DNA of 64,000 bases from JAJDXW01 sp965223775 (GCA_965223775.1 OZ245021.1:124001-188000); one strand, 5' to 3'; counted from the stretch's first letter, positions 33,860 through 42,388 are shown. Notes: a model not told the origin generated them from the letters alone. Program-made: numbers and translations.

Positions 33860-34536
33860 GCGGAGGTTCGGGCAGGGCGCCGGCGGACTCGCGGGCGCGG
33901 GTCATGGGCGCGGTCCGGGCCGCTCTCGATCACGATCCGGCCAAGTCCGCGGCCCGGCGAGAGGAGGTTGAGGCGCGTATCGCCGCCCACGAAGTGCACG
34001 TCCGCCCGCCGGTGGAAGGGGACCTCGCGGCCCGGTTCGCGGAAAAGGTCGAGCTGGTAGCCGCTACGTTCGCCCCGGTACGGGAGATCGATGGCGTCTC
34101 GCGGGCAGTTGCCGACTACCTGGAAGGACTCGGGCTCGACAAGGAGATCGTGGTGACCACGGACCCGCTCGTGGCGCGGGTCCGCTGGTCGAACGAGTTC
34201 GCGGTGGCGCGACGGGCGGCGGAGCCGGACGACCGGGTGAGCGTGACCGGCGCCTATGCGGGGATCGCGGAGACGGGGACCCTCGTCTTCTTGTCGGATC
34301 GGGCGACTCCGACCACCCTGAACTTCCTGCCGGAGACCCATGTGGCGGTGCTCGCCCGCGACCGTATCGTCGCCCATCTCGAAGACGTCTGGGCAAGGCT
34401 TCGGGCGGAGCGACCCGCGCCACCCCGCACGGTCAACTTCATCACCGGCCCGTCGCGCACCGGCGACATCGAGCTCCAGCTCGAGCTCGGCGCCCACGGC
34501 CCGCGCCGGCTCCACGTCATCCTCGTCGACGCCTGA
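33856..34536 (+). CDS. lutC: LutC-type LUD-domain protein
   Basis: A 226-residue LUD-domain protein, third component of the lactate utilization complex. Features: VMGAVRAALDHDP at the N-terminus, VSVTGAYAGIAETGTLVFLS and the closing GPSRTGDIELQLELGAHGP motif. ATG 33856 (MSGGSGRAPADSR) overlaps the preceding micro-ORF stop. Longer in-frame versions would translate the duplicated spacer. Confidence 0.93.
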   Translation: MSGGSGRAPADSRARVMGAVRAALDHDPAKSAARREEVEARIAAHEVHVRPPVEGDLAARFAEKVELVAATFAPVREIDGVSRAVADYLEGLGLDKEIVVTTDPLVARVRWSNEFAVARRAAEPDDRVSVTGAYAGIAETGTLVFLSDRATPTTLNFLPETHVAVLARDRIVAHLEDVWARLRAERPAPPRTVNFITGPSRTGDIELQLELGAHGPRRLHVILVDA

Positions 34537-34598
34537 CCCTGGACGGCCAACGCCTGACCCCTGACACCTTCACCGCCTCGTTCCACTCGCGTGTGCCC

Positions 34599-35729
34599 AT
34601 GATTCCATTCAGCTCCATCGTGCGGGAGCTTCCCGCCACCACCCCCTTCGTCGGCCCCGAAGCCATCGAGCGGCGGACCGGCCGTCCCTTCGATCTGCGA
34701 ATCGGGGCCAACGAGAGCGCCTTCGGGGTTTCGCCGAGAGCGGCCGCGGCGATGCGCGGGGCGGTCGAGCAGGTGTCCTGGTACGGCGACCCGGAGGGCC
34801 ACGACCTGCGGGCGGCCCTCGCCGAGCATCACGGGGTCGACGCTGGCGAGGTCTGCCTCGGGGCCGGCATCGACGAGCTGCTCGGCTTCGTGGTGCGGAT
34901 GCTGACCGAGCGCGGAACCCCGGTGGTGACGTCGGCGGGCGCCTATCCGACGTTCAACTTCCATGTCGCGGGACTCGGTGCGCGCCTCGTGACGGTGCCC
35001 TACCGCGACGACCATGAAGACCCGGACGCGCTCGTGCGGGCCGTCCGCGAGTCGGGGGCGGCGCTCGTCTACTTCGCCAACCCCGACAACCCCATGGGTA
35101 CCTGGCACGACGCGGCGCGCGTGCGGGCGTTCATCGAGGCGCTCCCCGGGAACGCGGTGCTCGCCCTCGACGAGGCGTACATGGAGTTCGCGCCGGAGGG
35201 GACCGACTGGCCGATGGAAACGGACGACCCGCGCGTGCTTCGTCTGCGCACCTTCTCCAAGGCGCATGGGATGGCCGGGGCGCGCATCGGCTACTGCGTC
35301 GGCCACCGCGACCTCGTGACCGGGCTCAACAAGATCCGGAACCACTTCGGCGTGAGCCGGATCGCGCAAGATGGGGCGCTCGCCTCGCTCCGCGAACCGG
35401 AGTTCGTCGCGGGGGTGATCGCGGAGGTGGCGGCCGGCCGCGAGGAGTACGCCCGCCTCGCCGACTCGCTCGGCCTCGTCCCCCTCCGGTCCGCGACCAA
35501 CTTCGTCGCCATCGACGTCGGCGGCGGGGACCGGGCCCGCGCCCTGCTCCGAGAGCTGGAGACGCGCGGGGTGTTCGTCCGCATGCCGGGGGTCGCGCCC
35601 CTCGACCGCTGCATCCGCATCACGGTCGGCACGGCGCCCGAGCGCGCCGCGCTCGCCTCCATCCTCCCCGAAGCCCTCGCCGTCGTCGACAATCTGGCTC
35701 GTCAGCCTCGACCCCACTTCCGGCCATGA
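34599..35729 (+). CDS. hisC: Histidinol-phosphate aminotransferase
   Basis: A 376-residue fold-type I aminotransferase with the HisC pattern: DLRIGANESAFGVSP, VCLGAGIDELLGF, FANPDNPMGTW and the PLP lysine in RTFSKAHGMAGARIGY. It converts imidazole-acetol phosphate to histidinol phosphate. The start is ATG 34599, or GTG 34593 two codons earlier. It follows lutC by about 60 nt in the same direction and faces the hicAB operon at its 3' end. A broader specificity aminotransferase of the HisC family cannot be excluded. Confidence 0.88.
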   Translation: MIPFSSIVRELPATTPFVGPEAIERRTGRPFDLRIGANESAFGVSPRAAAAMRGAVEQVSWYGDPEGHDLRAALAEHHGVDAGEVCLGAGIDELLGFVVRMLTERGTPVVTSAGAYPTFNFHVAGLGARLVTVPYRDDHEDPDALVRAVRESGAALVYFANPDNPMGTWHDAARVRAFIEALPGNAVLALDEAYMEFAPEGTDWPMETDDPRVLRLRTFSKAHGMAGARIGYCVGHRDLVTGLNKIRNHFGVSRIAQDGALASLREPEFVAGVIAEVAAGREEYARLADSLGLVPLRSATNFVAIDVGGGDRARALLRELETRGVFVRMPGVAPLDRCIRITVGTAPERAALASILPEALAVVDNLARQPRPHFRP

Positions 35730-35913
35730 ACAGCAGGGCACTCGTCAAATGGACAAGATTGCGGACAAAATGTACCGCTGCCCAGAGCGGCCCGCGGGCG
35801 CTTGTTCTTTACCGAGGTGCTTCCGGCGGGGAGGATCACGTACTCCGGTCGGGCGGCATCCATCATGCAGTGGCCGCTGGACTCGCAGTCGCCGGCACAC
35901 GCGGCGGCTTCGA

Positions 35914-36315
35914 TCAGGTGGCCTCGATCTCGTGCCGGGCCGCAGTCGCCAGGAAGGCCGAGCGGGTCATCCGGCGCTGCCTGGCCTCGTCGTCGATCGC
36001 TTCCAGGAGCCCGCGGTCGATAGAGATATTGACCCGCCGCGAGGATCCCCGGTCCAGAAGCAGCGGGATCAGGACGAAGTCCGCACCGCGCCGCCAGTCG
36101 GCAAGCCCCGGGTCGGCCTTGATGGCCTCGATTGAGCGCGGCGGCGGAATGCGCTCGCCGTCGTCGCAAAGCCCCTCGACGTGAAAGGCGAGGGCTTCGC
36201 AGCCGTGACGGACGGCATCGTCGACGGTATCCCCGACCGACACGCAGCCCGGGAAATCGGGGAAGCTGACGCCGTAGCCGGCGTCGTCCCGGTGGATGAA
36301 GGATACGTAGCGCAT
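35914..36315 (-). CDS. hicB: HicB family antitoxin
   Basis: A 133-residue antitoxin. The N-terminal HicB fold is MRYVSFIHRDDAGYGVSFPD then FPGCVSVGDTVDDAVRHGCEAL, and the C-terminal ribbon-helix-helix is RVNISIDRGLLEAIDDEAR with MTRSAFLATAARHEI. It neutralises HicA and represses the operon. It lies 14 nt behind hicA on the same strand. Confidence 0.93.
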   Translation of the reverse strand: MRYVSFIHRDDAGYGVSFPDFPGCVSVGDTVDDAVRHGCEALAFHVEGLCDDGERIPPPRSIEAIKADPGLADWRRGADFVLIPLLLDRGSSRRVNISIDRGLLEAIDDEARQRRMTRSAFLATAARHEIEAT

Positions 36316-36329
36316 TCGTTCCGTCCTCC

Positions 36330-36521
36330 TCAGGCTTTCCAGCCCGCCTGCCGGTAGATCGAAGCCACCGTGCCGCGCGGGATGTCCTTGTTCGGGTGGG
36401 GCACGGTGACCCGCCCGCGTTTCGTGGGGTGCGTGAACTGCCAGTGGCTGCCCTTCGTGGCGACGTGCGTCCAGCCGTCTTCCCGGAGCATGCGGATCAA
36501 CCTGCCGCTGTTGCGTTCCAC
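36330..36521 (-). CDS. hicA: HicA mRNA interferase toxin
   Basis: A 63-residue toxin with the complete double-stranded-RNA-binding-like HicA fold: NSGRLIRMLREDGWTHVATK, then GSHWQFTHP with the catalytic His (GSHWQF), and VTVPHPNKDIPRGTVASIYR. GTG 36521 is preceded by AAGGAA. It is first in the operon with hicB. Confidence 0.93.
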   Translation of the reverse strand: MERNSGRLIRMLREDGWTHVATKGSHWQFTHPTKRGRVTVPHPNKDIPRGTVASIYRQAGWKA

Positions 36522-36534
36522 TACCTATTCCTTG

Positions 36535-36554
36535 TTGTGTATCAATATACACAA
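36535..36554 (-). promoter_or_regulatory. Palindromic operator of hicAB
   Basis: TTGTGTAT and ATACACAA are perfect 8-bp inverted arms with a CAAT spacer, 13 bases upstream of the hicA start in an AT-rich segment. Binding site for the HicB ribbon-helix-helix domain is the natural reading. A TTGACG -35-like box lies just upstream on the same strand. Confidence 0.7.
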
Positions 36555-36734
36555 TGCCGCTTCGTCAATGTTACTTTCGTTATCACTTTTTTCGAAAGAA
36601 TAGACGAAGCGACATGAAACGCAAATCAAAGAAATATTACTATTTATCAAATAATTATCTATACTTTAGGCAACGATGCGGAGTCCCCTGAAACTCTGGA
36701 ATGGTGGACGCCGCCGCAACCTGGAACGACCAAG

Positions 36735-36950
36735 ATGGATCATGCCTCCTGGACTGCAATCATCTCCCGGGACGAAGGCTGGTGGCTCGGGTGGATCGCG
36801 GAGGTTCCGGGGGTGAATGCCCAGGAACGAACGCGCGAAGAACTGCTCGAGACGTTGACCGAGGTTCTGCGAGAAGCGCTGGAGATGAACCGCCAGGACG
36901 CGATCGCACTTGCCCCCGGCGGCTACGAGGTAGTCGCCGTCCCGCTCTGA
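36735..36950 (+). CDS. Solo HicB-like protein
   Basis: A 71-residue short HicB-fold protein: SWTAIISRDEGWWLGWIAEV, PGVNAQERTREELLETLTEV and LREALEMNRQDA. It lacks a DNA-binding domain and no hicA toxin adjoins it in frame. A TATACT box (36660-36665) lies in the AT-rich lead. Its neighbour on the other side of that lead is the complete hicAB operon. It may be an orphan antitoxin or the remnant of a second pair. Confidence 0.85.
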   Translation: MDHASWTAIISRDEGWWLGWIAEVPGVNAQERTREELLETLTEVLREALEMNRQDAIALAPGGYEVVAVPL

Positions 36951-36955
36951 CGCAC

Positions 36956-37699
36956 TTACCCCCGGCCGCCGGTCACGTCGATGTGGGAGCCGGTGCAGTA
37001 GCTCGCACGGTCGGAGAGGAGCCACATCACGGCCTCGGCCACCTCCTCGGGGGAGGCGATGCGCTTCAAGGGGACGGTGGGCACGATCTTCTCGATTCGG
37101 CCCGGCCAGTGGATGTCGGTCTCCACCATGCCGGGGCGGACCGAGTTGCAGCGGATGCCCTGGGCCGCGGTCTCGAGGGCGAGACCGCGGGTGAACGTGT
37201 CGACGGCGGCCTTCGACGCGCCGTAGTGCACCCAGTCGAAGGCGCCGGAGACGACCGAGGCGATCGACGAGACGTTGACGATGAGGCCGCCCCGTCCGCC
37301 GCGGGCGGTGGACATCCGCCGGACCGCTTCCCGCGCGCAGAGGAAGTAACCCGACACGTTGATCCGGAACACTTCTTCGAGAGTTTCCGCGGTCACGTCC
37401 TCGATGAGGGAGTGGCCCCCCGAGATTCCGGCGTTGTTGACGAGGGCGTCGATGCAGCCGAGCTCCGCCTCCGCGCTCGCGAACAGGCGCAGGATGTCGG
37501 CCTCCCGGCCGGTGTCCGCCTGGACCACGACGGCCCGCCGCCCCGCCGCCCGCACGTCGTCCGCCACGCGTTTGGCGGCCGCCTCGTCGCGCACGTAGTT
37601 CACGCAGACGTCGAAGCCGTCCCGCGCGGCGGCCCGCGCGATCGCGGCCCCGATGCCGCGGCTCGACCCGGTTACAATCACTGACTTCGACGCGCTCAT
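36956..37699 (-). CDS. SDR family oxidoreductase
   Basis: A 247-residue classical short-chain dehydrogenase. Nucleotide loop VTGSSRGIGAAIA, NNAG motif ALVNNAGISGG, catalytic Ser and Y-x-x-x-K in VNVSSIASVVSG and VHYGASKAAV, closing IDVTGGRG. ATG 37699 gives MSASKSVIVTGSSRG. Divergent from the duplicated-fold gene by 48 bp, so they share a control region. Substrate unknown; FabG-like sugar or keto-acid reductases look alike. Confidence 0.9.
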   Translation of the reverse strand: MSASKSVIVTGSSRGIGAAIARAAARDGFDVCVNYVRDEAAAKRVADDVRAAGRRAVVVQADTGREADILRLFASAEAELGCIDALVNNAGISGGHSLIEDVTAETLEEVFRINVSGYFLCAREAVRRMSTARGGRGGLIVNVSSIASVVSGAFDWVHYGASKAAVDTFTRGLALETAAQGIRCNSVRPGMVETDIHWPGRIEKIVPTVPLKRIASPEEVAEAVMWLLSDRASYCTGSHIDVTGGRG

Positions 37700-37747
37700 C
37701 CGCCCTCTCTCCTGGTTCGTGGATCCTGATTCCTCCCGGACTCGCCC

Positions 37748-38548
37748 ATGATAGCGATGCCCGAAGTCCGCCTCGACAGCATTACCTTCGTTATCCCGGA
37801 GCACGGCGGGCAGGTCGTGGTCGCGGGGTCGCACGGCGGGCGTTACTGCGGGTACCTCGCGGCGAAGGCGGGGGTCCTCGGGGTCATTCTCAACGACGCC
37901 GCGGTCGGGCGCGACGGGGCGGGCATCGGCTCGCTCGCCGTGCTCGCGCCGCTCGGCATTCCCGCCGCGACCGTGGCCCACGACTCGGCCCGGATCGGCG
38001 ACGCCGAGGACATGTGCGTTCGCGGGCGTATCAGTCACTGCAACGAGCCGGCGCGCCTTCTCGGCTGCGTGCCCGGACAGCCGTGCGCAGAGGCCGTGCG
38101 GCGGATGGCGGAACGCGCCGTGCCCGACGTTCCACCGGAAGCGCCGGCCGGGGAGGAGGCGAGGTTCGTCCTCCGCCCGGCCGGGGACGGCCAGCCCGCG
38201 GTCATCGGTTGCGATTCCGCCTCCCTCGTTCGGGCCGAGGATGTCGACCACATCGTCGTGACCGGCTCCCACTGCGGGGTCCTCCCCGGCCGCCCGGGAT
38301 ACGGGCTCGGGGTCCGGGCGTGCGGCGCGGTGTTCAACGACGCGGGCGGGGGAGCGGGCATCGCGCGCCTTCCGGTGCTCGACGCCCAGGAGATCCCGGG
38401 CGCGGCGGTCGCCGCCGCGAGCGCGCGGATCGGCGAAGCGCGCTCCACCTGGGAGACCGGCATCGTATCGGCGGTGAACGACCTCGCGGCGTCGCGTGGG
38501 GTTCGCGCCGGCATGACCGTCCCGGAGTTCGCGGAGCGGCTCGGCTGA
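37748..38548 (+). CDS. Unrecognised protein with internal duplication (GSH-x-G motifs)
   Basis: A 266-residue protein I cannot place in a family. The halves are homologous: VVVAGSHGGRYCGYLAAKAG / VILNDAAVGRDGAGIGSL / VAHDSARIGDAEDM in residues 20-100 against IVVTGSHCGVLPGRPGYGLG / VFNDAGGGAGIARLPVL / AAASARIGEARSTW in residues 165-245. Each half keeps GSHxG, a following NDA and an ARIG motif, as in a two-domain enzyme with paired sites. No signal peptide or membrane segment is visible. It is divergent from an SDR and about 260 nt upstream of a ThDP enzyme. A hydrolase or lyase is conceivable but not shown. Confidence 0.75.
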   Translation: MIAMPEVRLDSITFVIPEHGGQVVVAGSHGGRYCGYLAAKAGVLGVILNDAAVGRDGAGIGSLAVLAPLGIPAATVAHDSARIGDAEDMCVRGRISHCNEPARLLGCVPGQPCAEAVRRMAERAVPDVPPEAPAGEEARFVLRPAGDGQPAVIGCDSASLVRAEDVDHIVVTGSHCGVLPGRPGYGLGVRACGAVFNDAGGGAGIARLPVLDAQEIPGAAVAAASARIGEARSTWETGIVSAVNDLAASRGVRAGMTVPEFAERLG

Positions 38549-38810
38549 GAGCGGCTCGCATCGTCCGGCCGACCGGAGCGGTAGAGTGGACCGGATCGGG
38601 CCGGCGGACCACGCCGCGCGGACTCCTTCGCGGGAGACCGCACGGTACGGCTGAAGACCGGGCAGCCGGCCGGGCCGGGCGCCCGGCCCCGAACATGGAA
38701 CCGGGCACCGAGCGAACGGCCGGCAACGAACGAACAGCGCGCAGTGAACCTGGAGTCGGGCAACGAACCCGGAGTCCCGAACGACGGACGCAGAGCAGAG
38801 GCAGAAACAG

Positions 38811-40565
38811 ATGACGGAGATCGCGAACGACCCGACCCTTCGCATGACCGGAGGCCGTGCCCTCGCGGAGATGCTCAAGATCCACGAGTGCGGGCCGATG
38901 TTCGGGATGGGCGGGTTCCAGCTTCTCCCCTTCTACGACGCGATCCGGGAGCTCGGTCTCAGCCACACCCTCATCAACGACGAGCGGTGCGGCGCCTTCG
39001 CGGCCGACGCCTTCGCCCGGATCACGGGGCGGCCGGGGGTCTGCGATGCGACCCTTGGCCCCGGCGCGACGAACCTCGCGACCGGGCTCGTGGAATCCCT
39101 CAACGCGGGCGTTCCCCTCATCGCGATCATCGGCAACACGAACCGCGCACACTCGTGGAAGAACATGACCCAGGAGTCGCGCCAGGACGAGATCCTCGCG
39201 CCGGCCGCGAAGGAGCTGATCCGGGTCGAGGACGGGAATCGCATGCCGGAGCTCGTGCGCCGCGCCTACACCGTCGCCACCTCCGGGCGCCCCGGGCCGG
39301 TGGTGCTCGACGTGCCGGAGGATGTGGCGCACGGCGAGTTCGACTACCCGAGGGCCGAGCTCCGGGCCGACGCGAACCGGATCCCTGCCCGCCGCATCCG
39401 GCCCGGCAGGGCGGAGACGGAAGCGGCGGCAGACCTGCTTCGACGCTCCCGGCGTCCCCTTGTTCTCGCCGGCGGCGGGGTCCACCTTTCCGGTGCCTGG
39501 GCCGCGCTTCGCGAGTTTGCGGAGGCCGAGTCCATTCCCGTCGCCCACACCCTGAGCGGGAAGGGCGCGCTCCCGTGTGGCCATCCGCTCAGCGTCGGCC
39601 TCTTCGGGCGCTGGACCCGCATCGCGAACGACCTGATGGAGCAGGCGGACTGTCTGCTCGCGGTCGGCTGCAAGATGGGCGAGATCTCGACCCGGCGCTA
39701 CGTGCTGCCGCCCGCCTCCATCCCCTTCATCCAGCTCGACATCACCGCGGAGGAGATCGGGCGCTCGAACCGGGTGGACGCGGGGCTGTGGGGCGACGCG
39801 GCGGAAGGCCTCCGGGACCTCGCCGCCGCGCTCGGGGACGATGATCCGGCCGCCCGCCGGGCCGCGCGCGAACCCTGGCTCGCGGACGCCGCGGCCCGGA
39901 TGGCGAAGTGGCGGGAGGAGGCGGAGCCCCGCTACGCCTCCGACGAGCGCCCGATCCACATGGCCCGGCTCATCCGCGAGCTGCAGCAGGTCATGCCGGA
40001 TGAAGGCGTCCTGGTGGTGGACGGTGGCTTCGCGGCCCATTGGACCGGGCTCCTCTACGACAGCCCGCGGGCGGGGCGCTGCTACGTCGCGAACCGCGGT
40101 TTCGCGTCCATCGGCTACGGCCTGCCGGGGGCCATGGGCGCCCAGCTCGCGGCGCGCGCCGAGGGGGGCGACGCCCCCGTCGTCGGGCTCACCGGAGACG
40201 GGGGCTTCAACATGGTGCTCGGCGAGCTCGAGACCGCCCGCCGGCTGAAGCTCGGTCTCACCCTCGCCATCGTCAACAACGCGGCGAGCGGGTACGTCAA
40301 GGCGCTCCAGCACAGCCTGTTCGGCGGCAACTACCAGTCGAGCGACTTGAGCGAGACGGACTACGCGGCCGTCGCCCGCGCCCTCGGCTGCGAGGGCATC
40401 CGGGTGGAAGATCCGGGCCGCCTCGGGGCGGCGTTCCGTGCGGGCATGGCCTCGCGCGACGTGCCGACCATCATCGACGTGGTGGTGACCCGCGACCCCG
40501 CGAAGATGCTGCCGGGGGTGGACAGCCGCGCGGCGCCGGTCCGCGCCGGCGACCGCCCCGCCTGA
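38811..40565 (+). CDS. Thiamine-diphosphate-dependent enzyme, acetolactate-synthase-like
   Basis: A 584-residue ThDP enzyme with the three-domain build of acetolactate synthase, sulfoacetaldehyde acetyltransferase and oxalyl-CoA decarboxylase relatives. Activating Glu E58 in NDERCGAFAADAFAR; CDATLGPGATNLATGL; central domain PLVLAGGGVHLSGAW; cofactor motif GDGGFNMVLGELETA to IVNN. ATG 38811 gives MTEIANDPTLRMTGGRALAE. No CoA- or FAD-specific feature is certain. It follows the duplicated-fold gene in the same direction, suggesting joint function. Confidence 0.88.
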   Translation: MTEIANDPTLRMTGGRALAEMLKIHECGPMFGMGGFQLLPFYDAIRELGLSHTLINDERCGAFAADAFARITGRPGVCDATLGPGATNLATGLVESLNAGVPLIAIIGNTNRAHSWKNMTQESRQDEILAPAAKELIRVEDGNRMPELVRRAYTVATSGRPGPVVLDVPEDVAHGEFDYPRAELRADANRIPARRIRPGRAETEAAADLLRRSRRPLVLAGGGVHLSGAWAALREFAEAESIPVAHTLSGKGALPCGHPLSVGLFGRWTRIANDLMEQADCLLAVGCKMGEISTRRYVLPPASIPFIQLDITAEEIGRSNRVDAGLWGDAAEGLRDLAAALGDDDPAARRAAREPWLADAAARMAKWREEAEPRYASDERPIHMARLIRELQQVMPDEGVLVVDGGFAAHWTGLLYDSPRAGRCYVANRGFASIGYGLPGAMGAQLAARAEGGDAPVVGLTGDGGFNMVLGELETARRLKLGLTLAIVNNAASGYVKALQHSLFGGNYQSSDLSETDYAAVARALGCEGIRVEDPGRLGAAFRAGMASRDVPTIIDVVVTRDPAKMLPGVDSRAAPVRAGDRPA

Positions 40566-40791
40566 CCCGACCCGACCCTCCGGCCGAATCTTGAAAGCCT
40601 CCCAAGTGTCATTTTGTGTCATGAAGAATCAACCGGTCGGTGGTAATGCAACCTCGCTCTCGGAGTCGCTTCGTTCATTCCGGGAACCGCTTTGGAACCA
40701 GTTACCTGGGTATGAACCCGATCCCGGGTCCGGGTGCGGATCGGCAGTGCCGGGCGACAGGGAGCGGGCAGGTCCGCCGCCCTGGAGGCGC

Positions 40792-40807
40792 TATAATCGA
40801 CGTCGAT
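40792..40807 (+). promoter_or_regulatory. Perfect -10 box and palindrome before the selenothioredoxin gene
   Basis: TATAAT (40792-40797) is followed at the expected transcription start by the perfect 12-bp palindrome ATCGACGTCGAT (40796-40807). The -35 region is weak. The leader before ATG 40827 would be about 20-25 nt with GGAG in it. The palindrome may be an operator. Confidence 0.5.
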
Positions 40808-40826
40808 TCACCTTGGAGAAGTTCCC

Positions 40827-41228
40827 ATGAATCGACGCCAGCTTCTGTCCGCGGCCGCCGCGCTCGCGTTCGTCGCCCCGGCGGCGCGCGCTGGCGGTTT
40901 GCCGTTCGTGAAGTACAGCCCGGACGCCTACGAGCAGGCGCTGTCGAGCGGGAAACCCCTGCTCCTCGACTTCTACACCGAATGGTGAGGGGTCTGCCGA
41001 GCGCAAGAACGCACCGTGAGTGCGTTGATCAAGGAGAACCCCGACTATCAGGCCGTCACCGTGATGCAGGTCGACTGGGACGTGCACAGCGGCAGCGAAA
41101 TCGCGAAAGAGCACTCCGTGCGGCGGCGCACCACCCTGGTGATGTTGAGCGGCGGCGAGGAGGTGGGCCGGGTGATCGGCAGCACGAGCCGTGACGACAT
41201 CGAAGCCCTGTTCAAGGCCGCGATCTAG
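40827..41228 (+). CDS. Exported thioredoxin-family protein, probable selenoprotein (UxxC)
   Basis: Read through the TGA at 40986-40988, this is a 133-residue thioredoxin-fold protein. N-terminus MNRRQLLSAAAALAFVAPAA then RAGG is a twin-arginine-like export signal. The fold begins VKYSPDAYEQALSSGKPLLL, then DFYTEW-TGA-GVCRAQERTVS: codon 54 is TGA exactly where thioredoxins have the nucleophilic Cys of WCxxC, and C57 (TGC) is kept. The frame stays open and conserved-looking for 79 more codons (VMQVDWDVHSGSEIAKEHSV, VGRVIGSTSRDDIEALFKAA). A bSECIS-like hairpin follows the TGA. The usual cis-Pro before the last strands is Thr (RRTTLVML). A ccdA gene lies downstream, so a periplasmic reductant role is likely. 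Alternative: a nonsense mutant. GGAG lies upstream of ATG 40827. Confidence 0.85.
41008..41026 (+). promoter_or_regulatory. Bacterial SECIS-like hairpin
   Basis: AACGCAC (41008-41014), loop CGTGA (41015-41019), GTGCGTT (41020-41026): a perfect 7-bp stem. The loop starts 26 nt after the TGA, within the 16-37 nt spacing described for bacterial SECIS elements, and has G as its second base, as that consensus asks. It is inside the coding frame, as expected for bacteria. Confidence 0.7.
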
Positions 41229-41250
41229 TCTCCCCTCGTCTCATGCAATG

Positions 41251-41276
41251 CCGGCCCGGAGACCGCTCCGGGCCGG
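41251..41276 (+). terminator. Strong GC hairpin after the selenothioredoxin gene
   Basis: CCGGCCCGGAG and CTCCGGGCCGG form a perfect 11-bp stem with an ACCG loop, 22 bases after the stop. No T-run follows, so termination may be partial or Rho-aided. The remaining 270 bp before ccdA show no gene. Confidence 0.55.
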
Positions 41277-41546
41277 TGAGACGCCCGCCCGGGCCGCCCC
41301 GTCACAGACCGTTTCCAGACCACTTCGGGGAGTGGGTGCATGTCCGGTACCGGAATCCCGGATGCAGCCCGAGCCGCGCCGCCGCGCGCCGTGTCCGAGC
41401 CGCCGCGCCGCCGCCGGAAAGGCGCCGGGAAGGCGCCGACGTCTCGAAGTAACATGTAGCCAGGCGGAAGCCGGGCAGAATCCAGCCGGCGGGCTCATGG
41501 CACTTCCCGATATCAGCGACCCCGAACCAGGAAACTCCGTCCGACA

Positions 41547-42260
41547 ATGACTTATGTCTGGGCTTACGTCGCGGGCACCCTGACCCTGATCAACCCGTGC
41601 GTGCTGCCGCTCCTGCCCATCATCATCGCCGCCGCCTTTCAGAGCAGCCGCCTGGGGCCCCTGATGCTGGCCGTCGGCCTCACCCTGTCGTTCGCCGTCA
41701 TTGGCGTGGGGGTGACCGCGTTCGGCCACTTGGCGGGCATCGACGACGGGCTGATCAACCGGATTGCCGCGGTCGTCATGGTGGCATTCGGCGTGATCCT
41801 GCTCGTTCCCCGCGCGCAGGCTCTGCTGGCCCGCGTCGCGTCGCCGGTGGCGAACCGCGCCAACATCGGGATCGACCGGGTGCAGGGGGCGGGCGCCGCC
41901 GGGCAGCTCGCGGTGGGCGTGCTCCTCGGCGCGGTGTGGTCTCCCTGCGTCGGCCCCACCCTTGGCGGCGCCATCGGCCTCGCGGCCAGCGGCGAGAGCC
42001 TGGGGCAGGCCGGGGTCACCATGCTCGCCTTCGGCGTCGGGGTCTCCACCGTGCTGATGGGGCTCGCCTACGGCTCGCGGGAGATCCTGACTGCGCGCCG
42101 GGAACGGCTGATGGCCTGGATGCCGTGGGCGAAGCCGGTCATGGGCGCCTCGCTGCTGCTGGTCGGGGTCGCGATCTTCTTTCACATCGACCGGATGATC
42201 GAGAGCCGGCTGCTCGACCTCATGCCGGGCTGGCTCGTGGACCTCTCGGTCATCGTCTAG
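41547..42260 (+). CDS. ccdA: CcdA/DsbD-type transmembrane thiol reductase
   Basis: A 237-residue inner-membrane protein with six hydrophobic segments. The conserved cysteine pair that carries electrons across the membrane is C18 in TLINPCVLPLLP and C134 in GAVWSPCVGPTLGG. It passes reducing power from cytoplasmic thioredoxin to exported thioredoxin-like proteins. Located 318 nt behind the exported selenothioredoxin in the same direction, it is its probable electron donor. ATG 41547 gives MTYVWAYVAGTLTLINPC. Confidence 0.92.
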   Translation: MTYVWAYVAGTLTLINPCVLPLLPIIIAAAFQSSRLGPLMLAVGLTLSFAVIGVGVTAFGHLAGIDDGLINRIAAVVMVAFGVILLVPRAQALLARVASPVANRANIGIDRVQGAGAAGQLAVGVLLGAVWSPCVGPTLGGAIGLAASGESLGQAGVTMLAFGVGVSTVLMGLAYGSREILTARRERLMAWMPWAKPVMGASLLLVGVAIFFHIDRMIESRLLDLMPGWLVDLSVIV

Positions 42261-42388
42261 GGTGTCGTCCGGGGTGAGAGCACGATGACTTCGATCGATC
42301 CGGGGCCCGCCGGTCGTGGATGCCCGGCGCGGCGGTCGACTCCATCCCGCCTGAACCGTCGAGCTTCGCCGTGTCGAGGTCCCGGACG

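Noticed and set aside
31009..34515. 1168-codon minus-strand frame
   Set aside because: Shadow of lutABC; its composition is that of antisense translation.
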